From Nocardia niwae NBRC 108934 = DSM 45340 (lineage in GTDB: Bacteria; Actinomycetota; Actinomycetes; Mycobacteriales; Mycobacteriaceae), in NCBI RefSeq assembly GCF_001613465.1, contig NZ_BDCK01000026.1, positions 97,269 to 161,268 of the forward strand: a stretch of 64,000 nt of DNA, written 5' to 3'. Below, piece after piece: positions 47,101-59,100 of this stretch. Under the pieces are notes generated by a model. The model was not told where the DNA came from. It made no database searches and worked only from the letters and a program-made list of their open reading frames with translations. A program made the translations under genes and the position numbers. Each line of letters begins with the position of its first letter. The first letter of the stretch is position 1.

Positions 47101-50100
47101 CTGGTCTGCTCTCTCCGGATTCCCAACGGGAGATCGTGTTTTTCCCCTTCTTCAGTCGGCCGGCAAGCTGTGACCGCTTCAGATCGTGGGATTTCCGACG
47201 GAATTCTAGATAGTCGCCGATGCGGGAATACCCCTCGGGATACGCGGGCGCGCCATCAGTGGTGAGCAGAGCCGGATAGAGGCGGGCGGCATCGCGGTAC
47301 AGTGCGCGAGCGCCGGGAATCCGGCGAAGGGCTGCTCGAACATGCCGGACTTCGAGGTCGCGTTCGCCTCGTTCCACCGCCTCCCAGGTGCCGGGGGCGG
47401 CGCCCACCAACTCGTCCATCCAGGCCGGTGTCGTCGCAAGGAACCGACGCAACTCGATGTGCCAGGTTGTGGCGTCCCCATCGGGTCGCGGAACAGCTTC
47501 CACCGGCGCTGTGTCGTTGTCGTTCGGGTCGATTCCGGCATATTCGAGCCAGCGGTGCAGCTGGGCCGGCTCGAGGAAATTCATCTCGGCGTAATCGGCG
47601 AGACTTTGGATCGGTCGACCAGACCTGTCGGCACGCCGTGCTCGATACCATTCCAGGAACTCGTGTTCGCTGCCGGAGAGGGCGACCCACGGAAGGTCAC
47701 CATTCTTTGCGGCAATTGCGGCGAGCTGGGCGCGCGAACCAGGACCGTACACCTCGCGTGCATTATCCAGATGTGCTTTCACGGTCTGCCCCGTGATGCC
47801 GAGGATCGCCGCGATCTCCCGAGTCGTTCGGCCGGCGGCCACCAGCGCCAGTATGTCCAGCTGGCGGGCTGTCGGTGCGGACGGCCGCGCTCTCGGCTCC
47901 TCCGAACGCTTGTCGTTCGGATCGTTAGCGGTCCATCTGTGTTGCTCTGCGGAGTCCCCGGCTCGGGGAAGGGCGCCTTCCTTTTCGGCGACGGCGACAA
48001 GCCGCGCCCGGGAACCGGACCCGTACAGCTTGCGGAGGTTGTCCAGATGCTTTTCCACGGTCCGCTTCGATATGTCGAGGGTGGCGGCGATTTCGTGGTT
48101 CGTCAGGCCTGCGTCGACGAGGGCGAGTATCTGCTGCTGGCGGGCCGTCGGCGCACTGGGGTCGGCCGCGGGCGACGCGGGCTGCGACCCTCGATGATCC
48201 TGGGTAGCGGAATGCGTGGGTCGTGCGGTGACAGGAATGGCGCCGTCCTGTTCGGCGGCCGAGACCAGGTGCCACCGCGATCCTGGCCCGTAGACGGTGC
48301 GGAGGTTGTCCAGGTGTTTTTCGACGGTCCGCACCGAGATGCCGAGGAGTGTCGCGATTTCTTGGTTCGTTCGTCCAGCGGCGACCAGGACGAGTATCTC
48401 TCGCTGACGGCCGGTCAGTGCGGCGCGGGGTGGTGCGGCATCCGGGTGCCCCGGCCGGGCGCGCCGCAATGCCTGGCCCGAAGGATCGACCTTGGAGTAT
48501 CTCGCGGTGCCACGGTTGCCGTCGGGGAGGTACGGAGGGTCGTCTTCGGTATTGCCCTCGGCGCGTGGCATTCTGGCCTGCTGCTGGTCAACCAGTGCGG
48601 TCAACCCGTCGAGAACGAAGTGTGCCGAGCCGTCTGCGGTGACGTATGTCAGTTCCGCCTCGAGCTGTCCCCGGTAGGTCGCTCGGGCCTCGGCGCTCAT
48701 CCCGCGCCACTTTCGTGCCAGCGTGGCGACCAGACCGTTCGGCGCGATGCTTGCGACGAATCCGGAAGGGGCGGGGACAGTACCACGCTGGTACGGCCGG
48801 GCCGCGGCACTCGCGGGCCCGTCGGTTTCCAGCGCCTGCGTCACCGTGAGGCCGTTCAGCAATCCCCGCAGGGCGTACACCGGATGCGTGGGATCCGCGG
48901 GCGCGCTGCGGCCGAACGAATTGTTCGCTTCGGCCAGCGCCTCCGCCGGATTGAGTACGGCCTCCGCACCCCACCAATCCCAATCCGGGTCGACTTCGTC
49001 CTCGGGGAGAAAAGCGACCCTGGGCTCTCCCGGTTTCTCCGCGGGTTCCTGCTTTCGCTCGCGGCTGTCACTATTGAGTAGTTTCAGCCATTCATCGAAC
49101 CGTGCGTCCGAAGGCAGGTCGCCCTTGGCGCGCAATCCCACGAAGTAGTCACGGAGATAGCCGAACACTCTGGGGGCCAGCAGGTATCGGTAGTCTTGCC
49201 GCCGATCGAAGCGGGCGTCCGCGGGAAGTTCGCCCGCGGCTCGCAACTCCGCAAGCCGGGCGTAACGAGGTGCGCTGAGTGGTGGAGCGTGTTGCGACAG
49301 CAATTCGGCCGGGTCGCGCAGGTGCGCCAGCTCGTGCCGGAGACGATCGTATACCTGGTCACCGGTCGGCGATGTCTTCGTGCCGCGCCGGAAACTCGCC
49401 TCCATCGCAGCGGTGAAGTATTCCCTGTTGGTGAAGAAATTCTCGTTGAGGAACAGGATGAACTCCTGCTCGCCGAGCATCCAATCGGCGGCGGCGATGG
49501 CTCCGTCCGACATGGGCGTGACGACGATCGCCGCGGGCCGAATAGTGGGATCCTCGGCAAAGGCATCGACCACCGCGTTCCGGACCGACAGCGCCGTCTC
49601 GACCGAGATTCCGGGATTGTCCAGCCCCAGTACCTCGATGCCGAAGATTGTGAACAGCTGCGCCGCAATCGCCTGCTTGCTACCGGTATCGGCATCTCCG
49701 ACGAATCCATGCTGCTGTGCCGCCTGGACGGTGGGGTGCAGCCCGTCGGTGTGCAGCTTGATTTCCGCGCGCGCGATGTACCCGTTCACCGTGTTGCGGG
49801 ACAATCCCAGCCTGGACGCGATCTGTCCGGCTGTCAGGCCGTCGGCCAGTAGCGCGAGTACTTCCCTCTCCCTGCCGGTGAGCGCGGTGGGGTTCCGCTC
49901 CGCGAGGGCGGAACGGAACGCCTGAACGGTGTCCGCGGGGACCGTGCCGGTGATAGGGGTATTCGGCAAGTCCGCCATCAACAGCCGCATAGTTTGGAGC
50001 TGCTGAGGTGACAGGCCGGGTGGTTCCGAAGATGACGAGGGCATGAGAACCGGCCCCTCGAAACCCACCTTCTCGGCCAGCCGGGCGAGCAACCGGTTCG

Positions 50101-53100
50101 ACTGGTCCGGCGTCATCCCGAGCACGGCGGCGAGGGAATCTTCGGCGATGCCGTCGGCGATCAGGCGCAGAACGTAGAATTCGCCCTCCGACAGTGTGAT
50201 CGCGTCGACCGTCCCCATCGGCCCGTCCGGGTGATACCAGAACCCGATCTCGTCGGCCGCATCGCGCACCAGCCGCAGGTCATCGTGTGTGCCCGAGCCT
50301 TTCACCACATCACGGGCCGTGGCCTTGGCCGTGCGCGCTGCTTCGGTCAACCTGTCGCGGGATGGCTGCGGCTTGATCCGCGCGGGAACGAACTCGTCAC
50401 CGATCCAGCGCGCCGGACGAACGCGACGCGTCACGAAGTTCGGATCGGTGAGGGCCGCGATGTCCGCACGGTCCGGCGGTACACCCAACCGGTGAGCCGC
50501 GGCCAGGACGCGTTGCGTGGTCTCGCCGTGCCACGGCTTCTTCACGCCGAACCGTCCGTTGAACACACTGCTGACGTACGAGTCGCCCACACCCGCGAGC
50601 CGGGCGATATCGGCTCGGGTCGGTTTCTGCTCGGTTCGGCTCGGGCGCAGGGTGAGGTAGCGCTCCGCCAGACGGCGCGTCTGTGGCGCAACGGTCGCGT
50701 CGGCGGCCAGCACTTCGGCGTGCGTGCGGGTCAGTTCGTCGTCGGCGACGCCCATCTGCCGCGCAAGCTGGTTGCGCAGCGTGTGGATCCGGACCGGGTC
50801 CAGCGGGACTGCCTCCAGCGGTTCGGAAGTGGCACACAGGAAGGTCTCACTCGCGGCGACAAAGTGTTCCAGCTCCGGCGAGTCCGTCAGGCTCGTGATC
50901 CAGTACAGCTCGGCCAGCACCTCGCCTGTGGTCATCGGCTTGGGTGGGGTCAGGTCTTGCAACCCCAGCAGTGCCCGCAATTTTTGGTCGAGGGTCCGAC
51001 GCCGGTTGTCGAAACCTTGCTGGTTCAGCGGATCAGCCTCAGGATCGGCCGCATCCCGGAGACCGGAATCTTCGCCTTCGCGCCGCTCCAGCTCGGCGCG
51101 CGCGCCCTCGCGAGTGGCCGCTTCCTGATCCGCGTGCAGTTCGAGCTGGGACCGGATCCATCGAGTCAGCGCCTGAGCGTCGACCGTCACGGCGGTGGGC
51201 ATGGCCTGTGTCTGTTCCGCGACGAGGGCGAGGGCCAGACGTACGGCGCCCCGCGTCACCGCCCTGGGTGGCAGCCCGAGGTGCTCGGCCAGCGCGGTCT
51301 GGGCCGGGTCCGAGGCCGGTTCGGCGGGCTCGGCCGATCGTGCCTCGCCGGATGCGTCGATGTCGGCGGGGGCGGGCGAGGTCTCGTACGAGCCGGGTGC
51401 GGACTCGTCTCGGTCGTTGTCGTTATCCGTTGCCCGCCGCAGCGCGTCCGTGACGCGCGCCTGCAACTCCGGGTCCGGGACGTCCGCCGGATCGTCGACG
51501 GCTATACCGCTGTGCAGTGCCCAGGCGACCAGCCCGGCGGTGTCATCGATACCGAGTCCGGTGCGTAGTCCGCGCCGGATGTGCTTCACCAACGACACCG
51601 GGATGCTCAGCTCTGCCGCGATAGCCGGATTCGTCAACCGCTGGGCCACCAGGCGCAGGACTGCGGTTTCCCGCGCCGTCAGATCGACGTCGGCTGTTGG
51701 TTCGGGTATCGGTTCCGGGTGGTCGGCCGACCATGCCCGCTGGGCCGCCATCAGGAGCACGGCCCGGTCAGGGGTGCCGAGCTTCACCGCGATGCTTTCG
51801 AGTTCGTTGATCACGGTGGCGTGCGATCCGCCCAACGCGCGGGCGATCGCTTTGAGTGACAAGCCTTGTGCGGCCAGCCGCAGCACCTCGGGTTCACGCC
51901 CGGTCAATTCGGAGGGTTGGGTGGCGATCCGAGAATGGAAGGCGCGCACCGTAGCCCAGGACACCGTTGTCGGATCACCGCTCGCGCCCGGCAGCGACTC
52001 GGCGAGTGTCTCGAGTCGCGATGCCGGTTCCTGCCGCTGCGCCGACACCCGAATCGTGCCGCGCGTGCCGATCTTGTCGGCCAGCTGTGCCAGTACGGGA
52101 CCCAATCCACTGTTCGGCACGCCGAGCGCTGTCGCGAGGGTCTCGTGCGGCACACCCTTCGTGACCAGGTGCAGCAGCAGCGCCTCGGATTCGGTCAGCT
52201 CGACAGTCCGTGCCGTCGCGGCCGACGACTCCAGGCTGGGCGCCAGGGCCGCTAGTTCCTCGTGATCCGAGGTGCCCAGCTTGGCCTGTAGCTGGATCCG
52301 GTAGCCCCGCGCCGTCGATGCCGTAACTCCCAGCCGGTCACCTATCGCCTGATCCGTGAGACCGGCCGCGACCAGGTCGAGAACCTCGCGTTCGCGGGGA
52401 GACAGATCGATGTGCTTCCGCGTTGCCGCGGACTGGGGATCACCAGGCTGGAACGCCCCTTGCCGTTGTGCCGCCAGCAGGCCGGGCAGCCTGCCCTCGA
52501 CATCCCAACGGACGGGCAACGCGGCCATGAACGTCCGCACTCGATACCGGGTCATCCCCAGCTCGGTGGCGATGTCACGGTTGTCCAGGCCGTTGGCCGC
52601 CAGCTGGAGGATGGCGACCTCGTCCGTCGAGAATTCGACGTCGATGTGCGGGCCGGATGGTTCGTCCAGCCATCCCTCCCGATCTGCAGCGAGGACCGCG
52701 GGAATCACACTCGGGCAGCGGAGTTTGGCACACGCGTGCCGGGCGTAACTCTGGACGGTTTTGGGCGAGATTCCCATCCGAGAGCCGATTTCGGGGTACG
52801 ACAGGCCGCGCGCACTCAGGCGCAACACCTCGAGCTCCCGGGGGGTCAGCCCGCCTCTGCCGGGGATCGGAGCGTCGGATTCGGTCCGATCCGATTCCGG
52901 AACCACCCCTGCGGGAGATTCCGCGGGTGCCCGGACGCGAGCGACCGCCGAGGCGAATGTGCGAATCGGAGCCCACAGCAGAGGGTCCATGTCCTCACCG
53001 GGAGCCGGTAGCACCGCCGCGGCCGTCCGGGCCGACTGGCCCGGCCAGAACTGGCGGAGTACCCGCTGCTGATTCGGGTCGAGCCCAGCCTCGCGGAGAG

Positions 53101-56100
53101 CGTGCCGCAGATCCTCCGGCTCGGCATCGGCCAGGGCGCGGGCTACCGCATCGCTCCGTTCGATCGACGGGCCTGCGACGTAGATCGCCAAGATCTGGCG
53201 CCGGAAGCTGTCGAAAGCAGCGCGCCTCGACGCCTGGACCGAGCGAGGCGAGTCCGGGACGGGTGGCGTCGGATCCGGCTGCGCATCGTCGGGGTCGCCG
53301 AGGTGGATCGGGGCCGGGGCAGCCGCCCGCGCGCGGGACTCATCGAGCTGCTGCCAGAACTCCGGTGGGAACGCCGACCTGTCGCCAGGTCGTCCGGGCA
53401 CCGCACGTGAGGAATTGTTCTCGGCTGCTCGCGGTTCGGACGTCTGCGCGGTGCGATCCGAGATCGATGCGACCGTGGCGCGGTGCTCGGCCTGGAGCCG
53501 GGCCAACTCGTCGAGCACGAAACCGGTGTCGGGGTTCAAGTATGCGACTTGTTGTTCCGCGTAGTCGGCGCGGGCGGCGGAGGACATAGCGCGCCATCTC
53601 GCCGCCAGGGATGCGGACGGGCCGTTGGAGGCGATGCTCGTGCCGGACTCGGACGCAGCCGGGACCGGACCGCGATAGTCCGCCTGCACCAGGGCATTGC
53701 GCTGTTCTGCTTCCCGCAACACCTGAAAATACGGAATGTCTCGAAGCAGGGCTTGCAGGACGTAGGCGGGATGTGTGCGATCGGCCGGTGCGGTCCTGCC
53801 GAACGCATTGTTCGCCTCGGCCAGTGCTTCTGCCGGATTGAATACCGCGAGGTCACCCATTTTGGGCTCGTAAGTGCCCATTTTCGTACCCTGCGACTCT
53901 TCGTCCGCAAGTATTCGGTTGTATTCCTCTTCCTTCAGCTTCTTCCTGCTGCTGCTGTACGAATCGAGCTGCCCCAGCCAGTCGTCGAAATCCAGGTCGG
54001 CTGGTAGCATGCCGACCTTTTTGAACTCGGCGAAGTGCGTGTACAGGAATCCGAATGCTCGTGCCTCTTTGGAGTCTTCGTAGTCTTTCCCCTCGACGGC
54101 TCCGTCTCGTAGATGGGCAATCGGCTTTTCGTCGTAGAGCCCCTTCCGCGCTGCTCGATCCTGCAGATGGCCCATCTCGTGACTGACGGCGTCGTACGCG
54201 GGATCACCGGTCGGGGCCATCAGGTGGCCTGCCCGCACCGCCTTCCGCATGGCGTTCCGGAATCTCTCCGGGGCACCGAAGAGGTTCTCGTTCAGGACCA
54301 TGAAGGTCGGGGCGTCCTTTCCGATGCCTTCGGGAGTCCAGATACAGGCACCGGTATTGCCGACCATGGGGGCGACCAGTACGACGTCGAGCTTGATCTC
54401 CTGCCCCGCCGCGAAACCGTCGACTATCGCATTCCTGATCGACAGAGCCGTGTCGACGGGGATGCCCGGCTTGTCCAATCCGAGCACCTCGATGCCGAAC
54501 GTCTCGAACAACTGCCGGGCGATGGCCTGCTTGGTGTTTCGATCGGCCTCGGCCGTCCGCGCGGCGTCCGCGCGGTCGCGGTTCTCGGCCGAGGGTTTCC
54601 GTTGCCGGGCCGTCGAATCGGCCGCCCCTCCCGCGATCTCCTGCGCGACCCACCCGAACAGGGCGACCTGAGCGTCGGTGAGATCGTCGCCGCGGGATCT
54701 GGGATCGAGCGCTTCGGCGACGAGTCGGCGTACGGCGGGATTCAGGTGATTGAGGCTGTCGAGCCACGTGTCCCGCGCTCGGCCGAGTAGCCAGTCGCCG
54801 ATGTCGACGCCAGGGGGGACCTGCCAGCCACCGGCTTCGGCGTCGCCGAGCGTTGCCCGGGCGACGGCGTGCGCCAGGAGCTGGATCCGCGTGGGTGGGG
54901 TGCCGTGCTCGGCATCCCCGCTGAGTACGGCAGACATGGCCTGGGCGGTGGCGGGGCCGAAATGGCGGTCCAAGGCCTGCGCGGCGGACCGGTCGCCCTG
55001 CTGCGCCCGCTGCAGTGTCTCGGTGCGGTCGCCGGCGGACAGCTGGTCGAACGGGACGGTGGCACCCGCGGCGGCCGCGAGGACGGGCTGCGCGGTCGGC
55101 ACCTGCGCGACCAACTGGGCGACGGCTGCGGTGTGCGCGTCTTCGAGCCGGTGTCCTTGTCGCAGCATCGTCCCGGCGTCGGCGACGAGTTGGCGCTGCG
55201 CCGGATCGAGTTGATTCAGGCTGATGTGCAATAGATTTCGTGCGGTTTCGCGCACGTGGTCGGCGGCGTCGGCGCCGATGGGGAGCCCTTGCGACTCGAC
55301 CTGATCGAATGCCGCGTCGCGGACGGCCTGCGCCACCGGCAGCAACGGTGCGGCCGCCTGGCCGCCGGGTGCGTCGAGCGCCTCCAGGAGGTGGCGGAGG
55401 GTGCTGTCGCCGTGCTCGTCACGCAGGTCGGGTGCGGCCGGTGGGTTACCGGAAGCCAGGTTGGACGCTGCCCCGGCGGCGAGTCCGGCGGCGGTCGGGA
55501 CGAAGGTGCCGTTATGGGTGGCGGCAGGGGCGTGCGGTGTCGCATGCGAAGCCGCGGTCCCCGCGGATCGGGGAGGGGGGTGCTGGGGTTGCTGGGTCGC
55601 GGTGTGATGTGCGTCCGTGGGCGGGGCGTTGGCTTGGTTGGCGCTCGCGTACTTGGAGGCGAGCTGATTCCGTTCGACGGCGTCCTTCATCGCCGGGACG
55701 GCACGCTTCCACAGGTCGGACTCGGCGTTTCGCAGCGCCGCTTCGGCGTTGTCGAGTTCGACGCGGGTGGCCTCGGTGCCGAGGGCTTCGTGCTGTTCCT
55801 GGGCGGCCCGGTGGGCCTTGACGGCTTCGGTGTACTGGACGATCTGCTGCGTGACGCCGTGGTCGGTGACCCGGCCCAGAAAGTCCTCGGGGGAGACGTA
55901 GTGCACCGCCGAACCCGGGGTGCCACCGTGCTCCCGGTCGTCGCCGGATCCGCCACGGGCGCCACGACCATCCACCTGGTCGTTCACCCGCTCGGAGTAC
56001 GACGGCCCACCGCTGACTTTCACGTCGACGCCGCCGAGATCGATCACCTCCTGCGATGGTGTCGGGTCGGCCCCGCGGCCTCCGTCCTTGTTGGTGATAT

Positions 56101-59100
56101 AGATGGTGCCCTTGTCCCCGAATTCCTCGATCTTCTGCCGGACCAGGGCCTCGGCGGCGGCATTGCTACCGCCGTGCTCGGCATAGAATTCCGCGTCGAC
56201 CACCTCGAACTTCAGCTCGAATCCCTCGCCGTGTTCTTCCTTCGCCGCTGTGCGGAGCAGGTCGATCAGTCCGATCCGCCCGGCATCCGCATCGCCCCGG
56301 ATTTCGCCGTTGTCCATGCACACCACCCACTGCGCGCGGCCGGTCTGCTCCCCGTCGACCACATGCGCGTCCCGCACGATGTCACGGGCCAGCTGCGTGA
56401 GTTTCGAATGCGTGTTCTCGTAGAATTTCGGCGGTTCCACGACCCGTTGCGAGGTATAGAAGGTCGGAAGCTCCGGCACCGGCCCGACGCCGTACAGGTC
56501 GTAGGTGATGCCCTCGACGCCCTTCATCGTCCCGGACAAACCGGACGGATCGAACAGCAATTTGCTGCCGATCAACTGCTGATCCGACATGCGCAGCGAA
56601 TGTTCCTGATTCGCCCGGACCGGCAGCCCTTCCTTGACGTCGACGAACTGACCGACGTCCTGCCAGCGCACCTCGGTCGACTTCGTCCTGTCCCACATCG
56701 CCTTGTCGTTGGTTTCGTGAGCGAGGATGCCGATCTTCGCGCCCTCGCCTTCGTCCGCCCGGGTGATGTAGTGCGTGCCCTTCTCCAGCCCCCAGCGGGC
56801 GTTGGCGGCATCGGCGAACAGCTTCAGCTGCGAGTCGGTGACCGGTCCACCCGCCACCTTCTCCAGCTTGGCGACCGCCGCCGGGGTCGTTTCCGCGGCC
56901 CACATTCCCCGGGTGTGCTCCGGCCGCTTGAAATCCGCTGCCGTCAAACCGTGTTCGCGCTCTGCGATCGTCAGCCGATCCCAGATCCCCTGCAGTTCGG
57001 CGACCACCTCGGGTGTGGCCTCCTCCGCCGCCCCCGGGGATAGTACGCATTCGGAATTGCCGTCGAAGATGGTGTCGAATTCGTCGACGGTGAGCTTGCC
57101 CGCCGGGAACGGGTCGTACCGGAGGTCCAGGCCGTGGTCGGATGCCGCGGTGTCCAGCCTTTCCTTGATCAGGTCGATCGACGGTTTCGTGTTGAGGAAG
57201 TCCCGCAGTGCCGTCACCTCCTGGTGTGCCATGCCACTGGCCGCGAGCTCGTTCATCATCGAATCCGCGACCTTCAACGCGCGGAACAGGTAGTCCTCCT
57301 TCGTGCCCACGACGATCCGGCTACGGCCGGGTATCGGATCCGGCAGCGGACCGTCCTGGTCCATCCGGACCACATCGATCCCGGTATCCGACTCCGGCCG
57401 CGCGACGAATGCCTGCAACTCACCGGCCAGCTCACCGGCGAGCAGATCACTGCTTGTCCACGCATGTGCGGTGCCGTGATCGATGGCATCGGACACCTTC
57501 TTCATCACCATGACGATGGTCTTGCCCTCACCGGTCTTCATATCGACCGGACCGTGCTCGAGCAGCAGGAACGCCGCGGCCTGGGTCTCCCGCACCAGCC
57601 GATGCCGGTCGTCGCCCCGGCGAATCCATTCCGTCATCGCCGCGACGCGCTCCTCCCTGGACCCCCGCACCATCGTGTCGGCCAACGACTCCGGTGACGC
57701 GTTCGCCAACGGGCTCGTACCGTCGGCCGTGCTGCCCGGCTTCCGCAATTCCCCGATCGCGCGACCGGCATCCAGGGCCGTGCGTACCCGCTCTTGGGCA
57801 ACCACCTCGAACACGGCGTCGCGATCGGTGAGCACCCCGGCCTCGTAATCGTTCATCAGCGAAACACCCGCGTTGTCCGAGATTTCGACCAGGTCATGGG
57901 CTCTGGCCCGGGCTGCGGCGTCATGGTGGGCTACCGCGGCCTCGTACGTCTCCCGGCACTCGGCCAACTTCGCCTGAGCCTGCCGGAGCTGTTCCTGAGC
58001 GGCCTGCCCGGCTTCGACGGCCACCCGATCCTCCGCCGTGCCCCGCCCGAACAGATCGCGCATCTTGTCGCCGAAGCCGACGCGGGTGGCCCGCTCATGC
58101 TCCTGCGCCACCCGTACGGCCTTCTCCTGCCGCTGCAGCTCGGCAAGGGCGGCCCGCTCGCGCTCGGCCGCCGCTTCGACACGCTGCCGGTGATGTTCGC
58201 GCACCAGCTCGTTCTGCTGCCGCTCGGCCGCATTGCGCTGCTCTACTTCGGCTCTCGCGCTCGCACGCGCGTCTGCGGCGGGATCCTCAACGCGAGCGGT
58301 GGGCGCATCCGACTCATCTTGTGCGCGAACGTGTTCGGGCTCGGGTGATGGCGCGTCCGCGTTGTCGTCGGCCGCGCGTGGCTGCTCCGGTGCATTCGCC
58401 TCATCCGGCTGCGTGGCTCGCGCGGTCTCGTCACCTGTCGCGCGACCGTGCTCCGACTCCGGCTCGGCGGCCGCGGGCGGTGTGTTCCGGAGGTCATTGT
58501 CGGTGGCGTGGGCGGTCGCCGGCCCTGACGGGGCACGGCCGTCCTCGGCCTGCCCGCGCGCTCCTTCGACCGGTTCGACGGCAGGAGGGCGCTCCGCGGC
58601 AGCAGCCTTCGGGGCCGACACACGTGGCGGCCGATTGCCTCCGGCAGCAGTGGGCGAACCACCGGCAGCGGGTGTGCCGGGCTGGACCCCTGCGGCCGGT
58701 CGCGCCGGGCCGCCCGAGGGCTGGGCGGTCTGCCGCTGCTGTCCGGCCGCGTCCGCGAACCTGTCCCCGCCGGGGGAGCGCGGACCGGAATCAGCGCGTT
58801 GTGGAGCGGGCGACGGGTCGGTGGTGATCGTCATACTCGGGGTCACGTCGTGGTCCGATGACAGGACGTCGGCCGACTCCTTGTGCGCCGCCGCCGGTAC
58901 CAGCTCGGGCACGGCCGGTTCGGGATCGGTGGCGCCGTCAGGAACCCGCTGCGCCCCCTCACGCTCGGTCGCCGACACGGTCGGGCTCTGTTGCGCCGAT
59001 GCGTCGTGCGGGTCGGCCGTGACGGGGCGGGGACCGGCCTCCTCGCCCGCTGCGACGCTTGGTTGCCGCACCGATGACGACAGCCCCGCCGCCGGATCGG

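Larger units (their letters stand above)
30567..53320 (-). repeat. Ten copies of the DPVAIDLG boundary motif
   Basis: Each copy is 23 bases encoding D-P-V-A-I-D-L-G or a close variant: 30567-30589, 33846-33868, 36654-36676, 37314-37336 (DTVAIELG), 38562-38584, 40587-40609 (DPVPIDLG), 41031-41053 (DPVALALE), 42648-42670, 45621-45643, 53298-53320 (APAPIHLG). Residue positions are about 10188, 9095, 8159, 7939, 7523, 6848, 6700, 6161, 5170 and 2611. Several are preceded by SGNRI or SGP and followed by DPDEP-type acidic residues. They fall between recognisable modules, not inside them. Confidence 0.9.

Noticed and set aside
38015..49852. Many plus-strand frames of 200-600 codons inside the giant gene
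   Set aside because: They are antisense to recognisable LuxR, PP2C, XRE and zincin modules and show no domain themselves.
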